Shown: positions 6,963 to 12,890, counted from the stretch's first letter. The stretch: DNA of 15,024 nt from Aquifex sp. (GCA_015487405.1 WFPV01000186.1:1-15024), one strand, 5' to 3'. Notes: generated by a model from the letters alone, not told the origin. A program made the numbers and translations.

Positions 6963-7210
6963 TTTGAACCTCCGCAATATCTCTGGTAAAGCCTTCTTGC
7001 TTTTTGTTCTACTTCCCTATATCCGTGCTGAGCCGCCCTTACGATTGCGGCTCTCAAAAGGTTGCAGTTAATAGTTCCGTCCTTGTTCCGATAAGGGAAC
7101 TTCCTTTCTTTGGGAAGCAGGAAAAAGGAAGGGGGGAGCTTTTTTCTCTCGGACTGCCTGTGAACCCACTTTAGGTTAGAAACAGCTACATTTCTGGTTT
7201 TTGGCTTCAC
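6959..7210 (-). CDS. Small basic capsid-operon protein, possibly a gene remnant
   Basis: An 83-residue very basic protein with RKKLPPSFFLLPKERKFPYRNKDGTINCNLLRAAIVRAAQHGYREVEQKARRLYQRYC. That motif (L-P-x-x-F-x-x-P-x-x-R-x-x-P ... L-R-A-A-I-x-R-A-A-Q-x-G) is a recurrent module near the end of phage capsid protease or head proteins and is also found as a free small protein. The only start is GTG 7210, with no Shine-Dalgarno sequence and a stop codon in frame seven codons upstream. The gene overlaps the scaffold start by ATGA, so it belongs to the head operon. It could be a leaderless gene or the last part of a larger head gene cut when the adjacent reverse cassette arrived. Confidence 0.62.
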   Translation of the reverse strand: MKPKTRNVAVSNLKWVHRQSERKKLPPSFFLLPKERKFPYRNKDGTINCNLLRAAIVRAAQHGYREVEQKARRLYQRYCGGSK

Positions 7211-7271
7211 GAAGTTTTAGTTTTAGTCGTGTTATCCTGTTTGTATAGCACACAGTGAACGGGGGTGTGGG
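7211..7271. promoter_or_regulatory. Divergent promoter region with dyad CACTGTGT
   Basis: A 61-base gap between diverging genes, the only place where transcripts start in opposite directions. On the plus strand TATAGC (7244-7249) could be a -10 box with a weak -35 about 16-17 bases upstream (TTTTAG area). It is followed at once by the dyad GCACACAGTGAAC (7248-7260), whose core recurs at 10993-11003 next to another TATAGC. On the minus strand TATACA (inside GCTATACAAAC) is a possible -10 for the head genes. All of this is by eye. Confidence 0.35.
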
Positions 7272-7844
7272 ATGTTTTATTATCTTTTAGCTCTCTTGTG
7301 CCCTCCGCTTGCTGTAGCGTTTACAGGGAAACCTTCACAGGTGATAGTAAATATTTTCCTGACACTTCTTTTTGTAATTCCCGGTGTTCTCCACGCTATA
7401 GCTGTAGTGAGACAATACTACGCTCAAGGCGGGCAAGACCCACCTAAAGCTGTGAGAAATGCTGTTTATGCTTTAGCCGGAATAGGTTTATTAGCATCTT
7501 TTATTATTCCTAAGCTTTCGCCCGTTCCACCTGAGGAAAGGTTTGAGCCCGCTGATATATGGGAAATGAAAAGCTACAAATGCAGGCAGATACGGGAAAT
7601 GCTTGCAAACGATGTCCTTGCTTACCTTATAGAAAAGGGAATAGATGCGGACGTTTATGCAGACAGAGGTGGAATAGTTATTCATTTTCCTAAGAAAATG
7701 AGCTATGAAGCGTGCAGACTTATGGCAAAACTCGTGGTGATTGAAGTAGATTCTCCTAAAGAATGGAGATGTGTTCCAAGGGTTAGGTGTGAAGGCAAAG
7801 ATTATGTTGGGTGGGCTTTTGAGCCGGCGGAATTTTTAGAGTAA
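7272..7844 (+). CDS. Pmp3/UPF0057-domain membrane protein with extra C-terminal domain
   Basis: A 190-residue membrane protein. Residues 3-48 match the Pmp3/UPF0057 family: LLALLCPPLAVAF, then VNIFLTLLFVIPGVLHAIAVV, two membrane segments with the P-P-L-A-V and P-G-x-x-H-A signatures. Normal members are about 50-60 residues and end there. Here a third membrane segment (about 62-80) and a soluble domain (about 85-190) follow. The soluble part has LAYLIEKGIDADVYADRGGIVIHF, which looks like alternating helix and strand, and four Cys (CRQI, ACRL, WRC, VRC). Small Pmp3 proteins affect membrane potential and stress response; what the fused domain does is unknown. It opens the three-gene cassette. 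The ribosome site is weak (GGGGGTG). Confidence 0.8.
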   Translation: MFYYLLALLCPPLAVAFTGKPSQVIVNIFLTLLFVIPGVLHAIAVVRQYYAQGGQDPPKAVRNAVYALAGIGLLASFIIPKLSPVPPEERFEPADIWEMKSYKCRQIREMLANDVLAYLIEKGIDADVYADRGGIVIHFPKKMSYEACRLMAKLVVIEVDSPKEWRCVPRVRCEGKDYVGWAFEPAEFLE

Positions 7845-7847
7845 ACC

Positions 7848-8090
7848 ATGCGGGAAGAGGAAAGAGAAGCACTTAAAGAAGAGCTTAAGGTTTATATAGA
7901 ACTCCTAAAAATTCTTTCCGCTTTTGTTATAGCCTTAGGCGGTGGACTTGCAACGTTGATGCTTAACCTAAATTCGCCTTTAAAGGTTTTGTTGTTTTCT
8001 TTTGGTTCTTTCCTTGAAATAGTGTTTGTAATGGCTTGTTTGCGCTTGGTTCTTGAAATAAGTTCTCTTATAAGGAGGTTAAAACAGTGA
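7848..8090 (+). CDS. Small two-pass membrane protein, unknown
   Basis: An 80-residue protein: a charged N-terminal helix (REEEREALKEELKVYIELLK, residues 2-21), a membrane segment (about 22-42, ILSAFVIALGGGLATLMLNL), a second one (about 45-69, LKVLLFSFGSFLEIVFVMACL), and a basic end (LIRRLKQ). It follows the Pmp3-fusion gene after three bases and ends inside the start of the next gene, so the three are probably one operon. The layout resembles a small holin or a membrane accessory protein, but no family motif can be claimed. There is no clear Shine-Dalgarno sequence. Confidence 0.75.
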   Translation: MREEEREALKEELKVYIELLKILSAFVIALGGGLATLMLNLNSPLKVLLFSFGSFLEIVFVMACLRLVLEISSLIRRLKQ

Positions 8091-8194
8091 ACATTTACGA
8101 CATTATAGGGATTTTGGGGCTGATTTTTGTTTTCAGTGCTCTACTCTATTTAGCATGGACTTTTTACAAATTCCCTGACAAGGCTAAAGAGTAA
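8087..8194 (+). CDS. 35-residue single-pass membrane peptide
   Basis: A short gene of 35 codons: MNIYDIIGILGLIFVFSALL, then a short aromatic stretch and a charged end (KFPDKAKE). One membrane segment spans about residues 6-27. It starts at GTG 8087 behind the best ribosome site of the cassette, AAGGAGG at 8072-8078, and the GTG overlaps the upstream stop (GTGA). It ends nine bases before the convergent end of the large terminase gene; the nine bases between hold no terminator. Coding is supported by ribosome site, overlap and hydrophobic pattern. Role unknown. Confidence 0.72.
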   Translation: MNIYDIIGILGLIFVFSALLYLAWTFYKFPDKAKE

Positions 8195-8203
8195 ACCTTA
8201 AAT

Positions 8204-9397
8204 TTAAATATCCACCATTTTACTTTTGTAAACGAACTTCGCCTTGAATCCTTCCGCAGTAAAGAGTGCGTATCTGAGTGCATCCATAAGGTCGTCGTTT
8301 TCTTTTACGACTTCATCTAACGGCTGGTCGTTTGCGTCAAGTTTCCAGCTGTAGGTGTTTAGCTCCTCTATCGTTTTCTCAAGACTTGCAAAGATTTTTA
8401 ACTTCTTTTGTTTGAAAAGTCCTTGAACGAAGGTTATTCCCGGGAGAACGTCCTTTTTTGCAGGTCTTACGTCTAAACCTCTCCTCCTTAGCGTTTCCAG
8501 TCCTTGCTTCATTTCGGGGTCCGCATAGGTGGGAATATTTTCTTTTTTTAAAATTTCATAAAGGTCATCAAGCGTTAGCTCGGATTTTTTGAGTTCTTTG
8601 TATGCATACCAAGTTTCGGTCTTTGGGTCTTTTGCAAGCCATAAAACAGCGGTCGGGTGGTTGTATCCGAAGTCCAGTCCTCTTATTTTTAGCCAGCCTG
8701 ATGGTATTTCAAAGGGAGATACGAGCTCGTAATCGGGATATACGAGTCCTAAGGGTTTCGTGAACACTCCTTCGTAGAACATCTTAAATCTCCAGTCGGG
8801 CATTTCCTTTTTTGCTTTTTCTACTTCTTCTTTTGGATAGTGAGGGTTTTCTATTGTCCTTGCGGTTATGAGGTCTATGTCTGCGTCTCCCTCTTTTGCT
8901 TTGTCGTAAAGCTCTTTTAACCAATTCCAGCGGTAAGGTGTGGTTGTGATGAGTAGCTGTCCGTTGTGAAATCTTAGCCTCCTGTATGCGGTTTCAAAAA
9001 CTATCCTTTTGTCTACCTGTCCCGCTTCGTCAAATATTCCCGCCTTTGCGTGAACTCCTTCCATTCTGTCGGGATTGTCGGCAGGAATACCGTAGAGCCT
9101 TGAGCCGTTAAACAGCGTTATTATCATGTCGTTCTCGTTTTTTTCAAAGGGTATCTCCCATTCCTTTAAAACTTTCTTGACTTCCTTCCACAGCGTTCTT
9201 TTCATCAGTTTTAGGGAAGGAGAAATTAAAAGATACTCCCCCGTGCTTTCAAGTGCTTTTACGATTATCCACCTTGCTCCGAGCCAGGTTTTCCCGGTTC
9301 CCGTCCCTCCGATAAACAAGACTATCCTCTTCCTTGAACGGAAAACTTTTTTCTGATAGGGAAGGAGTTCCTTCCATAGGTTAATCGTTTTCTCCAT
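8204..9397 (-). CDS. terL: Terminase large subunit
   Basis: A 397-residue DNA packaging motor. The ATPase half has Walker A GGTGTGKT (30-37), Walker B IFDEA (121-125) and the coupling motif TTTP (151-154). The nuclease half has the three acidic sites of the RNase H fold: LDFG (Asp242), ADPE (Asp293) and a final NDDLMDALRY (Asp368, Asp369, Asp372). All key residues are present, so it should be active. Length is near the low end for the family. The ATG at 9397 has no good Shine-Dalgarno sequence, but the holin gene stop lies one base upstream, which suggests coupled translation. A portal gene normally comes next; here the reverse-strand cassette does. The C-terminus converges with that cassette. 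Confidence 0.96.
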   Translation of the reverse strand: MEKTINLWKELLPYQKKVFRSRKRIVLFIGGTGTGKTWLGARWIIVKALESTGEYLLISPSLKLMKRTLWKEVKKVLKEWEIPFEKNENDMIITLFNGSRLYGIPADNPDRMEGVHAKAGIFDEAGQVDKRIVFETAYRRLRFHNGQLLITTTPYRWNWLKELYDKAKEGDADIDLITARTIENPHYPKEEVEKAKKEMPDWRFKMFYEGVFTKPLGLVYPDYELVSPFEIPSGWLKIRGLDFGYNHPTAVLWLAKDPKTETWYAYKELKKSELTLDDLYEILKKENIPTYADPEMKQGLETLRRRGLDVRPAKKDVLPGITFVQGLFKQKKLKIFASLEKTIEELNTYSWKLDANDQPLDEVVKENDDLMDALRYALFTAEGFKAKFVYKSKMVDI

Positions 9398-9398
9398 T

Positions 9399-9824
9399 TC
9401 ATAGGTCTGTCTCGTCGGAAATTTTAGGTTTTTGTCTATTTGTCATGGCTTGAGCCAACGACTTCATCGCTTTCTCTCCACTCCTTGCAGCTATGTATCC
9501 GAGAATACCTGTTTCTATGAGGTCATAGAGTCTAAGCTTGAGGTCTAAGGGGAGATTCGGAGGCGTGAAACCAAACCAGTCTGCTACAACGAGAGAAACA
9601 AACACGAGCATAGTTATGGGTCTCCAGCTACGGGTTAGCCAGCTTTCGGATTTCGTTTCGGCAATGATAATCTGAGTCCTTAGCTCATCAAGTTTATGTT
9701 TGTTCCTCAGTAGGTTTATGAGGATTTCCTTCTCTGCTTCTTTTGCTTTTTCCTTAGAGCCTATGTATTTTTCAAGGACTTGAGAAATCAAAGGGAGCAG
9801 TGTTGTTAGAATTGCGCTAATCAT
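9399..9824 (-). CDS. Holin of the 3TM (GTA-release) type
   Basis: A 141-residue membrane protein. It has a hydrophobic N-terminus (MISAILTTLLPLISQVLEKYI), a charged helix rich in Lys and Glu (22-55), then AETKSESWLTRSWRPITMLVFV, the hallmark of the 3TM holin family: S-W-L-x-R-x-W-R-P-I-x-M followed at once by a membrane span. A last semi-hydrophobic stretch (LYDLIETGILGYIAARSGEKAMK) completes it. Holins permeabilise the inner membrane so the endolysin can act. Its gene overlaps the small terminase by eight bases (start ATG 9824 behind GGAGAAAG), so packaging and lysis genes are interleaved here. Confidence 0.88.
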   Translation of the reverse strand: MISAILTTLLPLISQVLEKYIGSKEKAKEAEKEILINLLRNKHKLDELRTQIIIAETKSESWLTRSWRPITMLVFVSLVVADWFGFTPPNLPLDLKLRLYDLIETGILGYIAARSGEKAMKSLAQAMTNRQKPKISDETDL

Positions 9825-10254
9825 CTTTCTCCTCCGAAGGTTTTTCTATGATTATGCGTATTGCTTCCATTCCTTCCGTGTCCTTTTCGGTGTCAAGGAG
9901 TTTCTTAAAGAGTTCAAGCAGTCTGTCCTTTCTCTTTTCTTCTATATCCGTGTAAACTTTTAAAAGTTTTACGAGAACGTCAACTGCCATTGGTTTTGAA
10001 TAGTCCAGCTGCGTTAAGGCTTCGTCTAATAGCTCTAAAACTCTTTCCTTTCTTTCCTTGAACTTGCTTTCTTGAAGGGCTTCCTTTAAGACCCTCTCTT
10101 TAACCTTTTCTCTGACTTTCTTCTCAAGTTTTTTCTGAAATTCTTCGTCTTTTAGCCAGCGTCTTAGCGTTCTTTCCGATACTCCGAGTTCTTTCGCTAC
10201 TTCGCTCTGTTTCTTCCCTAACGCTAAGAGTTCTAAGGCGAGTTCTTTCTTCAT
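9817..10254 (-). CDS. terS: Terminase small subunit
   Basis: A 145-residue charged helical protein. Residues 1-42 form a helix-turn-helix (ELALELLALGKKQSEVAKELGVSERTLRRWLKDEEF), the DNA-recognition domain that selects phage DNA. A long Lys/Glu coiled coil follows (43-80, KKVREKVKERVLKEAL), used for ring formation, and a last helical part ends KPSEEKDD, which probably contacts the large subunit. Its ATG overlaps the preceding stop (ATGA). The family name is inferred from HTH plus coiled coil and the position just before the holin and large terminase; an HTH protein alone would not prove it. Confidence 0.82.
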   Translation of the reverse strand: MKKELALELLALGKKQSEVAKELGVSERTLRRWLKDEEFQKKLEKKVREKVKERVLKEALQESKFKERKERVLELLDEALTQLDYSKPMAVDVLVKLLKVYTDIEEKRKDRLLELFKKLLDTEKDTEGMEAIRIIIEKPSEEKDD

Positions 10255-10538
10255 CTGTCTGCCTTCTTGTCCAGTTTGTCTTCAAGTCTTTTGAATCCTT
10301 CTCTGATTTCTTTTCTTAGCTCCTTTATTGCGTCTTTAAGCTCCTTGATGTCTTTGTCGTGGTCATCTTTAAGGACGTATTCTTTCGGGAGGCTTTCTTT
10401 TAAAGTTTGAAGTTCCGTGGCGACCTCCGAAATCCTTTTCCCGAGCCCGTTGAAGTATCCACGGATTGCAACCGCAACTATGAGTGAAATGATTCCAAAG
10501 ACTACACCGAGCGAACCACTAAGAAGAATTTCTTCCAT
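10251..10538 (-). CDS. Small membrane-anchored coiled-coil protein (spanin- or holin-like)
   Basis: A 95-residue protein with one membrane segment near the N-terminus (about 5-26, LLSGSLGVVFGIISLIVAVAIRG), followed by a charged coiled coil (DHDKDIKELKDAIKELRKEIREGFKRLEDKLDKKADR). That layout suits an Rz-like spanin, a XhlA-type lysis helper or an accessory holin. It lies between the endolysin and small terminase genes. The ATG at 10538 is preferred to a GTG six bases upstream because GAGAGG is eight bases before it; the GTG would have almost no spacing. No lipoprotein signal is seen. Lysis role is inferred from position. Confidence 0.75.
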   Translation of the reverse strand: MEEILLSGSLGVVFGIISLIVAVAIRGYFNGLGKRISEVATELQTLKESLPKEYVLKDDHDKDIKELKDAIKELRKEIREGFKRLEDKLDKKADR

Positions 10539-10550
10539 CTTCACTGCCTC

Positions 10551-10955
10551 TCAATCGTAGTAATCCCAAATGACTTCCTGGGGCTTGTCGGGGTCTATGT
10601 CAAAGTGTGTGTATGTTTTGGCCATCCCTATCCTCGTGACACCGTTGTTAACAAGCCATGTGAAAATCTTGAATCTTTCCCTTGAGCTTTCCGTAAGCAC
10701 ATCAAGGGCGAGTCCTTTGATGTGGGGGCTGTCAGGAACTCCGCCTACTCTTCTGTTGTGCTCGGGACACCTGTATCCGCTTGTGATTATCAGGGGCTTT
10801 CCGAGGTAGCCTCTTAGCCTTTCTGCGAGCTCTATGAGCCTTGAGTCAATTATTACTTTTCCGCAATGTTTGCACAGAAACTCCTTTGCTTTGAAGTGCT
10901 TTATTCCCTTTTCCTTTATGAACCTTTCTACTTCCTCGGGGCTTTTTAAGAGCAT
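10551..10955 (-). CDS. M15-family peptidase (endolysin)
   Basis: A 134-residue zinc peptidase of the M15 family (D-Ala-D-Ala/L-Ala-D-Glu peptidases) that should cut cell-wall peptide bridges. The metal ligands are visible: SPHIKGLALDV gives His78 and Asp85, and THFDID gives His117. SGYRCPEHNRRVGG (59-72) is the usual motif before the first ligand. A CKHCG pair (Cys28, Cys31) near the N-terminus is unusual and may form a disulfide or bind metal. No signal peptide, so it depends on the holin. It is the first gene after the 47-base gap at 10956-11002. It has no clear Shine-Dalgarno sequence, and TTATAC sits just before the ATG, so it may be leaderless. Confidence 0.93.
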   Translation of the reverse strand: MLLKSPEEVERFIKEKGIKHFKAKEFLCKHCGKVIIDSRLIELAERLRGYLGKPLIITSGYRCPEHNRRVGGVPDSPHIKGLALDVLTESSRERFKIFTWLVNNGVTRIGMAKTYTHFDIDPDKPQEVIWDYYD

Positions 10956-10987
10956 ATGTATAAGGTGCAGTGGTATTTTCTGTGGAC

Positions 10988-11003
10988 GCTATAACACTGT
11001 GTT
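10988..11003. promoter_or_regulatory. Palindromic operator candidate with -10-like TATAGC
   Basis: Within the gap before the endolysin gene, an 11-base perfect palindrome AACACTGTGTT (10993-11003) joins TATAGC on the minus strand (10993-10988). The same dyad core CACTGTGT and a TATAGC occur together in the divergent promoter region near 7250. The dyad overlaps the stop codon of the HTH gene just upstream. It could be an operator for lysis and packaging genes. No good -35 is seen. Confidence 0.4.
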
Positions 11004-11218
11004 CACCATCCACTCTCTAAAAACTCAATCAGCGATTCTACATCAATCAAATACCTTGTCTTTCCATCAAGTTCAAAAATCTTAGCTTTAATTCGGTCTC
11101 TGTAGATGTGGTTTCTCAGCGTTGAGGGATGCATTCCTAAGAGCCTTGAGGCTTTTCTTAGGGAAATACAATAAACCCCTTGCTTTCTTAGTTTTTTGAG
11201 TTCTTCTATAGCCCGCAT
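11003..11218 (-). CDS. MerR/excisionase-like HTH protein
   Basis: A 71-residue DNA-binding protein. The motif YCISLRKASRLLGMHPSTLRNHIYRDRIKAKIFELDGKTRYLIDVESLIEFL follows the layout of MerR-like or AlpA/excisionase HTH domains: helix, turn, recognition helix (PSTLRNHIYRD), wing strand, then a last helix (the DVESLIEFLES pattern). It starts at ATG 11218, immediately after the phosphoesterase stop, with GAGG about eight bases upstream. It could activate late genes or act in excision; with no integrase in view the regulatory role is more likely. The operator-like palindrome overlapping its stop codon would be an obvious target. Confidence 0.78.
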   Translation of the reverse strand: MRAIEELKKLRKQGVYCISLRKASRLLGMHPSTLRNHIYRDRIKAKIFELDGKTRYLIDVESLIEFLESGW

Positions 11219-12160
11219 TTAAAAAACCTCTTCCCCCTGTATGAGGTAATTTTTCACAGAAAAGTGTCCGTTTTCTTGGAGCTCAATAAAAGCAAATCCG
11301 TGCGTCCATTCGTTTTGCGGAGAATAGTCAGGTTTAAGGTCGCAGAGGCATCCTACTACCCAAGCTCCTACGAGCTCCTCGTCAATAGTTTTCTTTGTAT
11401 CTTCTTGCTTCTTATGAAAATGCCCGAGCATTATGTTTCCGAAGGCTTTCCTAAGGTATGAGATTGCTATGTTTACGCTCGCATAACTTCTATACTCGTG
11501 CCCGTGGATTATTTGAAGCTCCCCCGCCTGAATTCTTCTTTTGTCTCTAACGTATTCTATTCCGAAGTCCGAAAGTTTTAGAAAATTCTCAACTTTTAGC
11601 TCTTCTACTTCTGCAAGCTCGGGGGCTTTTCGGTTCAGGTATCTCTGGAGTCTTTCCTCGTGGTTTCCTTCCTTATAGATGATTTTCACGTCTGGAAAGG
11701 CTTTCCGAATAGCGTCAAAAGCTCTGAGGACAAGTTCCCTTTCAAGCTGGAGATTTCTCTCACTTGCCCGTCTTTCCCAAAAAGACACTGAGTAAAAGTC
11801 CACAATGTCGCCGTTCAAAATAAGAGTGTCTATTTCATATCGGTATAGAGCTCTAAGGGCAGTTCTTACAGCTGTCGGGTCGTGGTAGGGAAAGTGAACG
11901 TCGTTTATTACTCCTATTCTTGCGTAGCCTTTGATTTCGTAAGGTTCCCTTCCGTTTGCATATAGAGGTTCGGGGATGTCCACGATATCTAAGGGGGTTA
12001 GGGAGTCTTTAGTCTCAGTAAACTTTTTGTTTTTAATCTGCCCTTTCCAATAGTAGAGAACTTTAGTTACATAGCCTTCTGATGTTCCCACTTCCTCAGC
12101 TATTTCCTTATAACTTTTCCCTTCTTTAAATAGCTCAATTATTTTCTCTTTCTTTGTCAT
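11219..12160 (-). CDS. HTH-metallophosphoesterase fusion protein
   Basis: A 313-residue protein with two parts. Residues 1-42 (TKKEKIIELFKEGKSYKEIAEEVGTSEGYVTKVLYYW) are an HTH domain of the transposase/sigma-like type. Residues about 80-300 are a calcineurin-like phosphoesterase with the complete metal-site set: DVH (Asp87, His89), GDxxD (Asp118, Asp121), GNHE (165-168), HGH (His219, His221) and GHFH (246-249). All ligands are intact. Phage enzymes of this kind act on nucleotides, nucleic acid or protein; the HTH suggests DNA is the target or carrier. ATG 12160 overlaps the upstream stop (ATGA) and has GGGAG nine bases before it; the ATG at 12169 adds three residues but has GGGAG directly against it. 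Confidence 0.9.
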   Translation of the reverse strand: MTKKEKIIELFKEGKSYKEIAEEVGTSEGYVTKVLYYWKGQIKNKKFTETKDSLTPLDIVDIPEPLYANGREPYEIKGYARIGVINDVHFPYHDPTAVRTALRALYRYEIDTLILNGDIVDFYSVSFWERRASERNLQLERELVLRAFDAIRKAFPDVKIIYKEGNHEERLQRYLNRKAPELAEVEELKVENFLKLSDFGIEYVRDKRRIQAGELQIIHGHEYRSYASVNIAISYLRKAFGNIMLGHFHKKQEDTKKTIDEELVGAWVVGCLCDLKPDYSPQNEWTHGFAFIELQENGHFSVKNYLIQGEEVF

Positions 12161-12261
12161 CTTCCCCATCTCCCATATACGTATCCAAAGCCAAATCCGA
12201 GCATCAAAACCGCAGTGAGCAAGAAAAATAAGGCTACTGCTTGGTCAAAGCTCAGGTTCAC
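12157..12261 (-). CDS. 34-residue single-pass membrane peptide
   Basis: A 34-codon gene beginning GTG at 12261, with GGAGGAAGGAA immediately upstream. Product: NLSFDQAVALFFLLTAVLMLGFGFGYVYGRWGR after the start. One membrane segment (about 8-27) ends in a short basic tail. It overlaps the end of the zinc-ribbon gene by 17 bases and its stop overlaps the phosphoesterase ATG (ATGA). The strong ribosome site and the double overlap support coding. A longer reading in the same frame from 12393 is possible but would run through the zinc-ribbon gene and is rejected. Function unknown. Confidence 0.68.
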   Translation of the reverse strand: MNLSFDQAVALFFLLTAVLMLGFGFGYVYGRWGR

Positions 12262-12490
12262 TTCCTTCCTCCCATTCAGCTCCGAGTGATGAAGCGGCAT
12301 ACACGAATTTGGTAAGGTGCACGTTGAAACAATGTCTACAGAGATACAAGCTATCTCCATCTTTCTGTAGGGATTTGACAGAAAAGATTCCATCTACTCC
12401 TACAAACTGATGGGCAATATCCACACGGAAGTTGTCCGTAGTGCAATCAATTCCGCATAAATCACATAGGACCGCTATTTCCTTACCCAT
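12245..12490 (-). CDS. Small zinc-ribbon-like protein
   Basis: An 81-residue acidic protein with two cysteine pairs: CDLCGIDC (Cys9, Cys12, Cys16) and CRHCFNVH (Cys51, Cys54, His58). The spacing suggests one zinc site formed by two knuckles. Between them are a likely strand pair (FRVDIAHQFVGVDGIFSVKSL). The ATG at 12490 has AGGAG six bases or so upstream, and the gene overlaps the previous one by 16 bases in another frame. Small zinc ribbons in phage early regions often bind DNA or host proteins, but no target can be named. Confidence 0.78.
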   Translation of the reverse strand: MGKEIAVLCDLCGIDCTTDNFRVDIAHQFVGVDGIFSVKSLQKDGDSLYLCRHCFNVHLTKFVYAASSLGAEWEEGSEPEL

Positions 12491-12654
12491 GATTCTTTCT
12501 CCTGTGCAAGTGAAAGATTTTCCCTAAGAACCTCAACGGTATAGCCTGTTTCATCTTGTATTACTACCTTTGTCCCGCCTTCGTCTCGGATTACGGTCCA
12601 TACTTTTTTGTTTGTCGCTTTGTGGTGAACCTTGTCTCCTGGTTTGAACTTCAT
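12475..12654 (-). CDS. Small SH3/KOW-like protein
   Basis: A 59-residue protein beginning MKFKPGDKVHHKATNKKVWTVI, followed by DEGGTKVVIQDETGYTVEVL. The F-x-P-G-D-x-V ... W-x-V-I layout is that of a small SH3-like barrel (KOW/DUF2158 type). The ATG at 12654 overlaps the preceding stop as ATGA, so translation is coupled. The ending overlaps the zinc-ribbon gene by 16 bases. Such barrels bind nucleic acid or proteins; no specific role can be given. Confidence 0.75.
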   Translation of the reverse strand: MKFKPGDKVHHKATNKKVWTVIRDEGGTKVVIQDETGYTVEVLRENLSLAQEKESWVRK

Positions 12655-12875
12655 CTACATACCTCCTTAAGTTTTTCAACGAAATTCTCAAACAAGTAGC
12701 GGGCATTTACACCAAAAGCTTCAATCTTGAGAGGTTCATACTTCCCCTCTTTGTTTGTAAGCTTCTCCGCTCGCATCTTCCAAGCTCTTTGACCGTCAAG
12801 GTTTACACGCTCTATTTGACAGCTAAAGCCCATCTGAGAGAGGAGAAATTCAACTGTCTTTTTCGTCCATCTCAC
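12651..12875 (-). CDS. Small protein, unknown
   Basis: A 74-residue basic protein with an N-terminal helix (TKKTVEFLLSQMGF), likely strands (CQIERVNLDGQRAWKMRAEKL), and a final helix (ARYLFENFVEKLKEVCR). It starts at GTG 12875 with GGAGG nine bases upstream. The gene follows the helicase gene after 15 bases and overlaps the next gene by ATGA. I do not recognise a family; the alpha-beta-alpha outline is the only visible clue. Confidence 0.72.
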   Translation of the reverse strand: MRWTKKTVEFLLSQMGFSCQIERVNLDGQRAWKMRAEKLTNKEGKYEPLKIEAFGVNARYLFENFVEKLKEVCR

Positions 12876-12890
12876 TTCTCTATTCCTCCT

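Noticed and set aside
7211..7271. Attachment site at the edge of the reverse cassette
   Set aside because: No matching direct repeat was found at the other edge near 8195-8203, and there is no integrase or tRNA nearby.
8195..8207. AT palindrome TTAAATTTAA between convergent genes, as a terminator
   Set aside because: It has no GC stem and no loop, lies mostly inside the terL end, and would be very weak; no terminator is claimed.
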